DNA of 64,000 nucleotides, taken from contig CAZBSH010000001.1 of assembly GCA_964494645.1 (NCBI GenBank), positions 54,739-118,738 of the forward strand, in the 5' to 3' direction. Shown here piece by piece: positions 51,450 to 60,500 of this stretch; within the stretch, counting starts at the first letter, position 1; each line of letters opens with the position of its first letter. Origin of the DNA: Christensenella sp964494645. Its GTDB lineage: Bacteria > Bacillota > Clostridia > Christensenellales > Christensenellaceae. Under the pieces are notes generated by a model. That model saw only the letters and a program-made list of their open reading frames with translations. It made no database searches and had not been told where the DNA came from. Both the position numbers and the translations under genes were made by a program.

Positions 51450-51545
51450 TCCAAGAAGAAGTATACGTTGTCATTCATAAGAAAAACGTTAAAAAACATC
51501 TGGAAAAGCAAGAAATAAGCGGATTTGTGAGGTGAATGAAAACGT

Positions 51546-52958
51546 ATGCTTTTTAGTTCAATGATCTTTTTATGGGCATTTTTGCCTATTGTATTCATTG
51601 TATACCGTCTGATTAAGAATAATACGGCGCGTAATTATTTATTGTTGATCGCAAGCTTGTTTTTTTATGCATGGGGAGAACCTAAGTATATTATCCTTAT
51701 GCTTGTTTCGATAACCATCAACTTTGTATTCGGTCTCCTTATTAATAGGACGGAAAGGTTGCTCTGGCGAAGACTGGCGTTGTTTGCATGCATTGTTATC
51801 AATCTATTATTATTAGGATATTTTAAATACTTCAATTTCTTTACTGAAATTTTTGGTGCGCTTGCAGGGGTAGAGGCAATTAGCTTTTCGCAAATTATTT
51901 TGCCTATTGGAATATCGTTCTATACGTTCCAGGCACTTTCTTATGTCATTGACTTGTACCGCAAGAAAATAAAAGTGCAGCGTAATTATGCCAAGCTGGC
52001 GCTGTATATTTCGTTTTTCCCGCAGTTGATTGCAGGTCCGATCGTCCGCTACGAGGATATTGAACAGCAGATGGATGTGCGTGTGTTGACACCGCAAAAG
52101 ACGGCATACGGTATCAAACGATTTGTTTATGGATTATCAAAAAAAGTACTGATCGCGAATGCAATGGCTCTTATTGTAGATAAGATCTACGCAGTGAACG
52201 TGGGTGATTTATCGACGGGAATCGCATGGGTCGCTGCGATCTGCTATACACTGCAAATCTATTTTGATTTTTCAGGTTATTCGGATATGGCGATCGGTCT
52301 GGGAAAAATGTTTGGGTTTGATTTTATTGAGAACTTTAATTATCCGTATATCTCGACATCAATTAAGGACTTTTGGCGAAGATGGCATATCTCCTTATCA
52401 ACGTGGTTTAAGGAATATTTATATATCCCGTTGGGGGGAAACAGAAAAGGCGCTATGAGGACATACCTCAACTTGTTCATTGTTTTTCTGGCGACAGGTC
52501 TGTGGCACGGCGCTAGCTGGAACTTTGTGTTTTGGGGGATATACAATGGCTTCTTCTTAATCATAGAACGCTTGTTTCTGGGGAAATTGCTGGATAAATG
52601 TAAATTCAAGTTTGTAAATGTTATTTATTCCTTGCTTGTGGTTGTCGTTGGATGGGTATTCTTCAGAGTCGAAAGTATGTCGGGGGCTTTGAGTGTCGTG
52701 CAAACGTTATTTGTGCCGACGGCGGGCAGCGCGGCGCTCAATATATGGCAATTCATAGATTTGAAAGCGATTTGGCTTATCTGTGCAGGAATCCTTTTCT
52801 GCGGGGTAATACAGAAAAATCGAAAGCTACAGCATTCGCTTTATAATGAGCAGAAAACGTATGGGTTCGAGATTTTTATTCTTGCGGGATTGTTCTTCCT
52901 GTGTATTTTGGCTTTGATTAGCGGAACATATAATCCGTTTATCTATTTTAGATTCTAA
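51546..52958 (+). CDS. MBOAT-family O-acyltransferase (AlgI/PatA-like)
   Basis: A 470-residue integral membrane protein with about ten helices. It belongs to the membrane-bound O-acyltransferases that carry acetyl groups across the membrane for polysaccharide or teichoic acid modification. The start MLFSSMIFLWAFLPIVFIVYRL is typical. ILPIGISFYTFQALSYVIDLYR, FSGYSDMAIGLGKMFGF, NFNYPYISTSIKDFWRRWHISLSTWF and the catalytic-histidine segment LATGLWHGASWNFVFWG are all present. It is followed 15 bases later by a DHHW/AlgX-like protein, the usual external partner. The pair would O-acetylate the surface glycan. Confidence 0.94.
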   Translation: MLFSSMIFLWAFLPIVFIVYRLIKNNTARNYLLLIASLFFYAWGEPKYIILMLVSITINFVFGLLINRTERLLWRRLALFACIVINLLLLGYFKYFNFFTEIFGALAGVEAISFSQIILPIGISFYTFQALSYVIDLYRKKIKVQRNYAKLALYISFFPQLIAGPIVRYEDIEQQMDVRVLTPQKTAYGIKRFVYGLSKKVLIANAMALIVDKIYAVNVGDLSTGIAWVAAICYTLQIYFDFSGYSDMAIGLGKMFGFDFIENFNYPYISTSIKDFWRRWHISLSTWFKEYLYIPLGGNRKGAMRTYLNLFIVFLATGLWHGASWNFVFWGIYNGFFLIIERLFLGKLLDKCKFKFVNVIYSLLVVVVGWVFFRVESMSGALSVVQTLFVPTAGSAALNIWQFIDLKAIWLICAGILFCGVIQKNRKLQHSLYNEQKTYGFEIFILAGLFFLCILALISGTYNPFIYFRF

Positions 52959-52973
52959 GGCTGAGGTTGATAT

Positions 52974-54083
52974 ATGAAGCAAAAAGTATTGATTGTTATT
53001 TTTTTACTGATGACAGCTGTTCCGGCACTGCTGTTTTTGTTTACGTTTCAAAGCGCGACTCTGAATGAAAATGAAAAGAGGGAGATTGCGCCTTTTCCTG
53101 TTTTTTCTATGGAAACACTGGATTCGTATCCGGGGAAATTTGAGGAGTATTTCAATGACAGACTGCCACTTCGTAAGGAACTAATCAATATGAATGCAGC
53201 AATCAATTATGAGGTATTTCAGACGATTTCCTCTGAAAAAGTGAGCGCGGGAAAAGATGGATGGCTTTATTATAACGCGGACGACGGAAAAAAACCTCTG
53301 GAAAGCTATGCAAATGGGAGCGAGTTTACGGAACAAGAGTTGCAGACAATTGCCGGAAACTTGATGAAGATGAAAGAGATATGCGAGCAACAGGGGGTGC
53401 CGTTTACTTTTATGATGATTCCAAATAAGGAAGAGGTGTATAGCCAATATATCCCCGATGAGTATCAAAAAATAAGCGATAAAAGGCAATATGATCAATT
53501 GCTGACCTATCTAAAAGAAAATACGGATATCCATATCGTCGATGCGGAACAGGATATTGTTGCATATAAGGAGCGCTATCAGCTTTATAATAAGCTTGAT
53601 ACACATTGGAATGAATTGGGTGCATTTGTTGGCGCACAGGTGCTTTTAAAAGAAATGGACGGACATGACGCGGTTGACTTAGCAGACTATACGATTTCTT
53701 CACTAGGGAAGAGAAGCGGTGATCTCGCAGGTATGGCGGGGCTGGAAAATATACTGAAAGATGATGATATCTATAATGTCGATGGATATTTGGATGGGAT
53801 CATACCGGAAGTCGCGGACGGTGATGGACAGGCGCGTACCTATATGGTTTCTAATAACGAAAACGGCGGATCGCTATTGATGTACGAAGATTCCTTTGGT
53901 ACATGGTTGCTTGCGCCGTTATCCAAAAACTTTGAGAAGAGCTGCTTTATTTGGAATAATATGATGGAGAACCCGCAGGACTATCCGTTGACAGAGGATA
54001 TTGCGGAAACGGGTGCGACGGAAGTTGTGCTTGAAAAGGTCGAGCGTTTTTTGCCGCAATTACTGGATATGAATATATATTGA
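52974..54083 (+). CDS. DHHW/AlgX-like O-acetylation partner protein
   Basis: A 369-residue protein with an N-terminal membrane anchor or signal (residues 5-25). The body resembles the SGNH-like AlgX/AlgJ/DHHW family: FPVFSMETLDSYPGKFEEYFNDRLPLRKELINMNA near the start, KLDTHWNELGAFVGAQVLL (the DxHW motif) in the middle and MYEDSFGTWLLAPLSKNFEKS late (Asp-Ser catalytic region). Such proteins take acetyl groups from the MBOAT partner and place them on exported polysaccharide. It follows the MBOAT gene in the same operon. Confidence 0.88.
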   Translation: MKQKVLIVIFLLMTAVPALLFLFTFQSATLNENEKREIAPFPVFSMETLDSYPGKFEEYFNDRLPLRKELINMNAAINYEVFQTISSEKVSAGKDGWLYYNADDGKKPLESYANGSEFTEQELQTIAGNLMKMKEICEQQGVPFTFMMIPNKEEVYSQYIPDEYQKISDKRQYDQLLTYLKENTDIHIVDAEQDIVAYKERYQLYNKLDTHWNELGAFVGAQVLLKEMDGHDAVDLADYTISSLGKRSGDLAGMAGLENILKDDDIYNVDGYLDGIIPEVADGDGQARTYMVSNNENGGSLLMYEDSFGTWLLAPLSKNFEKSCFIWNNMMENPQDYPLTEDIAETGATEVVLEKVERFLPQLLDMNIY

Positions 54084-54113
54084 TGGAGGGATATGAGGGG
54101 TTGATTTTTGTTG

Positions 54114-54143
54114 TAGACAAAGCAAGTATATTTTTATTATAAT
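54114..54143 (+). promoter_or_regulatory. Promoter of tRNA-Arg
   Basis: TAGACA (54114-54119), an 18-bp spacer, then TATAAT (54138-54143), 74 bases before the tRNA. Confidence 0.6.
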
Positions 54144-54217
54144 AGGAATGTCGGATATCTGTAAAAAAGTATAATATTCAGCAAATATGTGGCATTGAAT
54201 GATGAATCAGATATTGC

Positions 54218-54293
54218 GCACTCGTAGCTCAGCGGATAGAGCACTGGCCTCCGACGCCAGGTGTCGGACGTTCAAATCGTCTCGGGTGCACCA
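54218..54293 (+). tRNA. tRNA-Arg (anticodon CCG)
   Basis: A full cloverleaf can be drawn by hand. The acceptor GCACTCG pairs with CGGGTGC (one G-T). The D-arm is GCTC/GAGC. The anticodon stem CTGGC/GCCAG has loop CTCCGAC, giving anticodon CCG. The T-arm is GGACG/CGTCT with loop TTCAAAT. The 3' ACCA is encoded. It reads CGG codons. It has its own promoter and terminator. The nearby recombinase suggests that it may serve or have served as an integration target. Confidence 0.95.
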
Positions 54294-54322
54294 AAAACTC
54301 TCGCAGTGATCGAGAGTTTTTT
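54294..54322 (+). terminator. Terminator of tRNA-Arg
   Basis: A perfect 10-bp stem (AAAACTCTCG, 54294-54303, with CGAGAGTTTT, 54311-54320) around a 7-base loop, followed by T residues. Confidence 0.9.
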
Positions 54323-54489
54323 ATTATGGTTTTCAGATAAAAATACGCCGGGACGAGGAGAAACTGACCATTGACTGTGGCATGGGACGTGGAGATTGCG
54401 GGGGCGTTATGGTCGGACGAAGTGGAATATGAGAGGCGTGGAAATACCAAAATGATCCTACCATAACATGGCAACCGCGCGGGAGTCTT

Positions 54490-54540
54490 CCGGTCTTCGC
54501 CGTGGGCTGTCGGACATTCAAATTATCTCAAGTGCGCAAA
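54490..54540 (+). pseudogene. Decayed tRNA-Arg 3' portion
   Basis: The segment TGTCGGAC-TTCAAAT--TCTC--GTGC (54508-54536) matches the variable region, T-arm and acceptor 3' strand of the intact tRNA with only a few differences. The bases before it also align with the anticodon arm at about two thirds of positions. The 5' acceptor strand is not matched and the stems are broken, so it cannot be a working tRNA. It is about 240 bases downstream of the intact gene. It could be the remnant of an old attachment site or a tandem tRNA copy. Confidence 0.6.
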
Positions 54541-54567
54541 AAAACCAAGGATAAGGTTGGCTTTTTT
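54535..54567 (-). terminator. Probable terminator of the LytTR gene
   Basis: On the - strand AGCCAA...TTGGTT (54562-54543, with one G-T pair and an 8-base loop) is followed by seven T residues. It lies about 40 bases after the LytTR gene stop. Confidence 0.6.
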
Positions 54568-54600
54568 GTGGTATAACGATTGGGAAAATATGCGGAAGGG

Positions 54601-55410
54601 TTAAAAAAGATAAGATAATCCACTTGCCCTTGACAGGAGCTGGCGCTTGATCTTGGTATATTTTTTCTGGGGAATGGGGAGGATTACACCATTATATAGA
54701 TGCACGGAGAAGCGCTTGATCCCGATTATATAATCCGGGTTCACGATATACGACCGGTGAATGCGGATAAAGTGTTCAGAAAGCTTTTCTGTATACATGA
54801 ACATCTTGTGTGGGACAGTAATGGCGCTGTGCAACGTATGAATGACAGATTGCACATGGTCGGCAGCGATATATATGATTTCGCTCTCCGCAATATAATG
54901 CCAATGATGGTGGGAGTCCCTGACCGCCAGTTTTTTTACATTGCCATCCCGGGCAATTCTTTTTTGCAGATACAAAAAGGCCTCGCGCCCTGCGCGATAG
55001 GGAAAAGTCTCTTCCTCCCCCGCGCCATCCCAATCATTGGAAACATGCATGTGGACGACTATAGGCTGTCCTTCGCGCAATGTGAAAACAAAAGTCGTGC
55101 GCTGAATTACGCTCAAAACCAATTCGGAATCTTCCGCAGTGTAGAAATTGAACCGACCGGCAGTCACACAGGTAGTATCGTTTGCCCATACCACATCAAA
55201 AGATGCGCCGGCGATCTCGCAAACAATATCCTGTTCCTTTTCCAAGACACGCCTCACATCTTTTTTTCCGTAAATATACTCATTGTGAGTCGGACCGATC
55301 CACATCACGTCATCCGCCATCCAATCCATTACAATATCTAACCTTCGCGCATAGTGGTCTTCCATAATTTTTCGCGTCCATTCTGCTGCGTTGTCCCACC
55401 AGTTTTTCAT
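54601..55410 (-). CDS. SnoaL-like domain fused to LytTR DNA-binding domain
   Basis: A 269-residue predicted transcription regulator. Residues ~1-140 look like a SnoaL/NTF2-like cone-shaped domain (KIMEDHYARRLDIVMDWMADDVMWIGPTHNEYIYGKKDVRRVLEKE), a fold that binds small molecules in a pocket. Residues ~165-269 form a LytTR DNA-binding domain (SEIIYIAADHVQSVIHTL, KLSEHFIRIHRSYIVNPDYIIGIKRFSVHLYNG). LytTR domains are usually joined to response-regulator receivers; here the receiver is replaced, so the signal may be a metabolite. A GGAGAAAGGAAGG site precedes the start. Nothing nearby clearly marks its target genes. LytTR proteins often control surface and virulence functions, which fits this region. 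Confidence 0.85.
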   Translation of the reverse strand: MKNWWDNAAEWTRKIMEDHYARRLDIVMDWMADDVMWIGPTHNEYIYGKKDVRRVLEKEQDIVCEIAGASFDVVWANDTTCVTAGRFNFYTAEDSELVLSVIQRTTFVFTLREGQPIVVHMHVSNDWDGAGEEETFPYRAGREAFLYLQKRIARDGNVKKLAVRDSHHHWHYIAESEIIYIAADHVQSVIHTLHSAITVPHKMFMYTEKLSEHFIRIHRSYIVNPDYIIGIKRFSVHLYNGVILPIPQKKYTKIKRQLLSRASGLSYLF

Positions 55411-55796
55411 CTGATCCTTCCTTTCTCCTGCTCAATGAAACGAAGTTATATTTTATCATGATTACAGGCGTATAGGATTAAAAAACAACCAAATGAAGGC
55501 ATTAAAATTCGTAAAAAAGAGTTATTCGGATTCTGTGGAGCGTTAACGGGAAAAAACCATTGAAATTAGGTTTGCGTGACCTATATAATATACTTAAAAG
55601 GTAATGTTTCAATAAAAAAGCTTACAGGAGATGCCTATAACATCAACTTTCATTGACGCGTTAATTTAAAATCGAGACATCACAAATAAGCATAGAAGCG
55701 CTCATTTGATCTATGCTGTATTTTTTGATGCCCAAAATAGAAACAAATGTTAGAAATACGGTACAAAAAAAACAAAAATCAATCGTTTTATGAAAC

Positions 55797-55819
55797 AAAA
55801 AAGCCTCGGGTTTCGAGGC
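55797..55819 (-). terminator. Orphan - strand terminator
   Basis: GCCTCG (55803-55808) and CGAGGC (55814-55819) pair around a 5-base loop. Read on the - strand, the hairpin is followed by a T-run. No - strand gene lies upstream of it in the window as read, so it has no obvious client in the present orientation. Confidence 0.65.
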
Positions 55820-55826
55820 GTACGGC

Positions 55827-55849
55827 TCGTAAAACAATTCGTTTTACGA
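55827..55849. repeat. Dyad site, left copy, flanking the recombinase gene
   Basis: TCGTAAAAC and GTTTTACGA are perfect 9-bp inverted arms around the core AATTC. The copy at 57273-57292 has the reverse-complement core GAATT, so the two are in inverted orientation. Arms plus a short asymmetric core are the layout of tyrosine-recombinase crossover sites. Confidence 0.75.
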
Positions 55850-56026
55850 TAAGGCGGTCAAGGGCACTAAAAGGCTGTTTTCTTTCATTAAGGTTAACAA
55901 ACAATTCCTGACTTGTCAACACTGATATAGGATTCTGAAACCATTTTTAAGGAAAGCATATGTCGATTTGGTGTGAATTATCGGTAAATTTCATGTAATT
56001 ACCAAAAAAATTTTGCGTGCGAACCG

Positions 56027-56049
56027 ATAAGCCGTCAACTGAGCCGTCA
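56027..56049. repeat. GCCGTCA direct repeats upstream of the recombinase gene
   Basis: ATAAGCCGTCA (56027-56037) is followed by another GCCGTCA (56043-56049). The same 11 bases recur at 57203-57213, just after the gene, with a following TCGTCAGG. Short direct repeats of this kind resemble arm-type integrase-binding sites. Confidence 0.6.
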
Positions 56050-56081
56050 GCAACAATCTGAGAAAGCGAGAGGATATTGCA

Positions 56082-57194
56082 ATGGCAAAAAAGGGAGAAA
56101 ACATCTATCACAGGAAAGATGGAAGATGGGAAGGGCGATACATCAAAGGGCGCAAAAAGAACGGAAAACCGAATTTTGGTTATGTTTACGGGCAAAAATA
56201 TATAGAAGTAAAACGGAATTTGACCATATTAAAAGCGGAAGCGGCAAAAAATTCGCATTCGCTGTTGGTCTACCAAAATGGGACGCTGGAGGCGTGGGCA
56301 GACTATTGGTTGGAGGTTTTGACGCGTCCTTATATTGACATATCATCATACAGAATCTATAAAAGCCAGGCGGATAAACACATTATTCCGCGGATTGGAG
56401 GGATACAGCTTTGCAGGATCACAGAGGACGTGCTGCAAGGGTTTATCAATTCGATCAAGAAAGAACTTGCGCCCAGCATGGTACACAATGTTTTTCGGCT
56501 GTTGAAATCTATTTTGACAGCGGCAAAAGAGCAAAAATTGATACAGGAAATTTTGTTTAGGAAGATTAAGAAACCACAAAACAAGATCAAAAATCCACGC
56601 GTTCTTGCGTGCTCTGAACAAGCTCGGCTGGAAAAGCATATAGAAGAAACGGGCGAGCTGGAATATCTTGTGAGCCTATATAGCGGGCTGCGGCTGGGAG
56701 AAATCTGCGCGCTTCGGTGGCAGGATGTGGATTTTGAGGAAAATATGATCTATGTAAGCCATACATTGAAAAGGGTCCCCTGCGCAGGCGGCACACGGAA
56801 AACGACTGTTATGCTGGATGCGCCCAAAACAGAAAATTCGCAACGGGAGATGCCTGTGAACGTATTTTTAATGCGGAAACTTCGCGCAAAAAAGGCACAG
56901 AGCAATGCCGCTCCGACAGATTTTGTTTTTGAGGGTAAAAACGGAGGCTACATAGACCCGCGCACTATGCAGGAACGATTTGCCCGAACGGTAAAAGGGC
57001 TGAAGATACGCGACGCGCACTTTCATACACTGCGGCACACATTTGCGACGCGATGCCTCGAAAAACGGATCGGGATTGAAACGCTGAGCGAGTTGCTGGG
57101 GCACAGCACGCCGCAGATCACCGTCAAATATTACGCGCATTGTACGCGCGAGAACAAGATCAATTCGATCAGGCGGCTTGAACAGATTGCCTGA
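56082..57194 (+). CDS. int: Tyrosine recombinase/integrase
   Basis: A 370-residue site-specific recombinase of the Tn916/phage integrase type. The N-terminus (NIYHRKDGRWEGRYIKGRKK) matches the AP2-like arm-binding domain, followed by a SAM-like core-binding domain (residues ~65-165). The catalytic domain holds the Arg in YSGLRLGEICALRW, the HTLRHTFATRC His-x-x-Arg, the LGHSTPQ histidine and the nucleophile Tyr in VKYYAHC. All catalytic residues are intact. No excisionase, relaxase or phage genes accompany it. It is flanked by paired dyad and direct repeats, stands 1.8 kb after tRNA-Arg and 330 bases before a giant surface-protein gene. It may mobilise a tiny element or rearrange its own flanks. 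Confidence 0.93.
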   Translation: MAKKGENIYHRKDGRWEGRYIKGRKKNGKPNFGYVYGQKYIEVKRNLTILKAEAAKNSHSLLVYQNGTLEAWADYWLEVLTRPYIDISSYRIYKSQADKHIIPRIGGIQLCRITEDVLQGFINSIKKELAPSMVHNVFRLLKSILTAAKEQKLIQEILFRKIKKPQNKIKNPRVLACSEQARLEKHIEETGELEYLVSLYSGLRLGEICALRWQDVDFEENMIYVSHTLKRVPCAGGTRKTTVMLDAPKTENSQREMPVNVFLMRKLRAKKAQSNAAPTDFVFEGKNGGYIDPRTMQERFARTVKGLKIRDAHFHTLRHTFATRCLEKRIGIETLSELLGHSTPQITVKYYAHCTRENKINSIRRLEQIA

Positions 57195-57272
57195 TGACGG
57201 ATATAAGCCGTCATAAATCGTCAGGCAAGCACCTTGAAAACAGCATAAAAACGCAAAAATAGGGATCATACA

Positions 57273-57292
57273 TAAAACGAATTGTTTTACGA
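57273..57292. repeat. Dyad site, right copy, flanking the recombinase gene
   Basis: TAAAACGAATTGTTTTACGA is identical to the reverse complement of the left copy (55827-55846) over all 20 bases. It lies 79 bases after the recombinase stop. The enclosed segment is about 1.4 kb. Confidence 0.75.
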
Positions 57293-57377
57293 CATGCTCT
57301 TTGAGATCGAAGATCAAGAGAGTGGCGACCATTTATGCGTGCTCATACGCAAGCCGGCAATCGGAGCGGCAAAATGA

Positions 57378-57418
57378 GCATATCATCGTAACACGTTTCG
57401 AGGCGTAGGATGATATGC
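57378..57418. repeat. Hairpin containing a direct-repeat copy
   Basis: GCATATCATC (57378-57387) and GATGATATGC (57409-57418) form a perfect 10-bp inverted repeat around 21 bases. Those 21 bases contain GTTTCGAGGCGTA, which also occurs at 55810-55822 in the same direction. No T-run follows, so it is not a terminator. Confidence 0.65.
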
Positions 57419-57524
57419 AAGCATCGTTGCATTCCGTTGCTGCCAGTACCAAAAGGATATCATAAAAAGGTGGTCATAGGCATTAAATTTATAAGCAATC
57501 GAAGTTTTAATGTGGGGTTATTGT

Positions 57525-60500
57525 ATGCGTAGAAACAAACTATATAAGGCAATGTCTGTTTTATTGGCAATGCTTACAATTTTGTCGATAGGAACAAGCG
57601 CGTTCGCGACGACAGGAGGGGAGCTTCCTACGCCGACTTCGCAGGAAGAAACGCAAAGCGGATCGGCACCGTCGGCGGAGTCGTCCTTGCCGAAGGGCGC
57701 ACCCACCATAAAACCGGACGTACAGGCGACAACAGAACCGTCTGCGCAAACGCAGCCGTCAGAGGAAACCCCTGTTCAGCCTGAATCTACAGCTATTTCG
57801 ATTACCTCTATTGATGACCTCAAAAAAATCGGCGTCGATCCGGCATACCCGCTGGACGGGGCGTATGTCCTCTCCAATGATATTGACGGGAAACAGACGG
57901 ACGGCACGAACGCGATCCTCGTGCCCATCGGTTCTTTTGATGCTCCGTTTATCGGAACGATTGACGGCGGCGGCTATAAAATTTCTAATATTGAAATCAA
58001 AAACGAAGATGCTTTTGCGCCCTATGCGGGTCTTTTCGCGCGGTTTGACGGCGTGGCAAAAGACCTCGCCTTGCTTGATGTTACAGTCATGGGTAATACG
58101 GCGGGCGCATTTGCCGCCGTCCTTGGCGCGAACGCGCAGATCAGCGGTCTGTTTATCACGGGCAGCGTAGCGCAGCCTGTTTTTGCGGAAGACACACAAG
58201 CGGAAAAAATCCCCGCGTTTGTGGCGGGAGGCCTTGCGGGGCAGAGCGAAGCGGATGCAAACGAACAAAGTGCGCAGAAAATAGAAAAAACGGCCGTATT
58301 TGTCGTTGTGGAAGAACAGCAAGACAAAGAACAGCAAGATAAAGAAGAGCAAGCACAGCCAAATAAAAAACTGGGCGCAGTCGTAGGCGACAATGCGATC
58401 CCTGCTGAACGTTTTTCAGATAACCTCTGGTCGTCCGCTTATGGGCAGGATAACGCGTTTGGGTTAGACAGCCCGATCGCTAAGGCTGATGGTGTTGCCA
58501 AGGTTGCGACAAGCCCGTCTTACCTCGCGATCATGACGGGGAAAAGCGGCGTTCTTTCCGCAAACATACAGACGAATGAAGCGTTTGGGCTTGTGTTTAA
58601 GGGATGGGAAATAAAAGAAGAAATGGCGACGCTTTCGTCAAAAACAGAAAAAGACGTAACCGTTACGGCGGGCGAAACAGTGGGTGTGACCAATGTCGCG
58701 ATTGTCTATGAACGCGCATGGAAAGACGGAACAAAAACACAGGTGCGCTTTTTGACGCCTGTTATTATTTCGCAGATGATCGACGAGGAACAAAAGCTGG
58801 AACCTGTCGATCCGGTATTCCCCACACAGATCGAACAAATAAAACCATTAGAACCTGTGGACGGTGTGTTTCCGACGATACTCAATCAGACGGTATCGCT
58901 TGAACAGGAAATGCCGATCATCGAAATATCCACATGGGAACAGTTTAAAAACATTGGCAATACGGAATACGACGCCGCGTATACGATGAACGCGGATTAT
59001 GTGCTTTCGGCGGATATCGTGGTCGAGGAAGGCGATTTCACGCCCATCGGCACAAAGGAAAACCCGTTTTCCGGCACATTTGACGGAAAAAGCTTTACCA
59101 TTGACGTCAAAAATAACGCAAACATTGATACGCAGACGTATTATTATGGACTGTTTGGCGAAGCGGCGCCGTGGAGCGAGGGCGAAACGCACGTAAACTT
59201 TGTGCCGGAAGACCTGAGCGACCCGCGCGTGCCGGAAGTGCGCGTCAAGAATCTTTACATGAAAGAAGAACTTGAAATCCTCGGCCAGCCATCCGATCAG
59301 GAGGTCGTGCCGGGGCAAGCGGTGGAATTTAATGTGTCGGCAACCAAACTGCCTAATGTAAGCTATCAGTGGCAGGAAAGTACGGACGATGGAAACACGT
59401 GGACAGATATTGATGGCGCGACAAACGCGCAGTATGTCTTTGAGACGCAAAACAGCGAAACGCAGGACGGCAATCTTTACCGCTGCGGCGTTACACAAAC
59501 AGAAGAACAACATGCGGATGAAGGCGTGGCGGCTTTTGCGGCGGTGCCGCAAAACGGCGAAGCGGTGTATTCCGAGCCGGCGGCGCTCAGCGTGAACGCA
59601 TCCCTTTACGGCTGGGGAAACACCAATGATCCCAACTATTATATGGACGGCTGGAATGGCTATCAGACAGACGAAAGCAAACGCGCGATGGTGTGGTTTG
59701 GCAATTTCGATCAGATGGGCGGCAGCGGCTGGAGCGCGTCGGGCGGCAGAGAGCCGGTTTTGAATCGTGTACTGATGTCGGATAACGGCGAAGTGATGCT
59801 GATGACGGAATACATGATCTATCATTCGCGCTACAACAAATACGACGACCCGAACCAGTTCCCGGGCTACAACAGCTATTACAGCAGGCAGCTCGGAAAG
59901 AGCAGTTGGCTGCGCGCATGGTTTATCAGCGACGCGGCGTTTGCGGACAACTCGAAGTGGTCGCGCGGGTTCGACCTTTCGTCGACCTATTTCAATCATT
60001 TTAACGATACGGAAAAGGGCTGGCTTGTGCCGACGTATCTTTCGCCCACCAAATCGGACGAAGCGGGCGTGACGGATAAGGTGTTTGCCCTGACCGCGGC
60101 GGAAATGAACAACACGCGCTATTTCCCGAATGGGAATGCTTCGCGTAACGCTATCGGAACGCCGAATTCCGGCGAGATCATCAACGGCAAAGAGGAAAGC
60201 TATGTGCCGCAGATCGGAAAAGATATGTGGTGGAGCCGCGAAGCAAACTGGATCTCTTCTTATGGCGGACGCATGGAGGCAAGCGGCTGGATCGCGGGAG
60301 GCAACGATACGGGTGTGCGCCCGGTCGTGAAGCTTGACGCTTCGAAAGTGACGCTTGTCGCTGCCAGCGGAAGCGGATATGCGCCGTTTGTTTCTACAAC
60401 ACCCGTAAAAACGCGCGGCACGTCTTACAGTACTTCTGACCAATGGAAACACGCCTACGGAAGCAACAGCGAATCTTTCCGCGTGTTTGGCAGGGGCGGC

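Larger units (their letters stand above)
55411..56081. other. 671-bp non-coding, A/T-rich region with several repeat motifs
   Basis: No credible gene is present. It holds the LytTR gene leader, an unexplained - strand terminator (55797-55819), half of three repeat pairs that reappear after the recombinase gene (55810-55822, 55827-55849, 55851-55871), and ATAAGCCGTCA (56027-56037) with a second GCCGTCA at 56043-56049. The recombinase start follows at 56082. The density of paired motifs indicates a recombinase or regulator control region. Confidence 0.7.
57195..57524. other. 330-bp non-coding region between recombinase and giant surface gene
   Basis: Holds TGACGG/CCGTCA (57195-57213) as a small hairpin, the right dyad copy (57273-57292), the direct-repeat copies at 57395-57407 and 57467-57487, and a larger hairpin at 57378-57418. 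No convincing -35/-10 pair for the surface gene was found. The region resembles the left control region, which suggests duplication. Confidence 0.65.

Noticed and set aside
54430..54540. A second functional tRNA gene
   Set aside because: The 5' acceptor strand and several stem pairs are missing. Only the 3' part can be aligned with tRNA-Arg.
54294..57524. A complete prophage or conjugative element
   Set aside because: Apart from the integrase no phage, relaxase, replication or excision gene is present within the window. Only a minimal element or switch can be argued.
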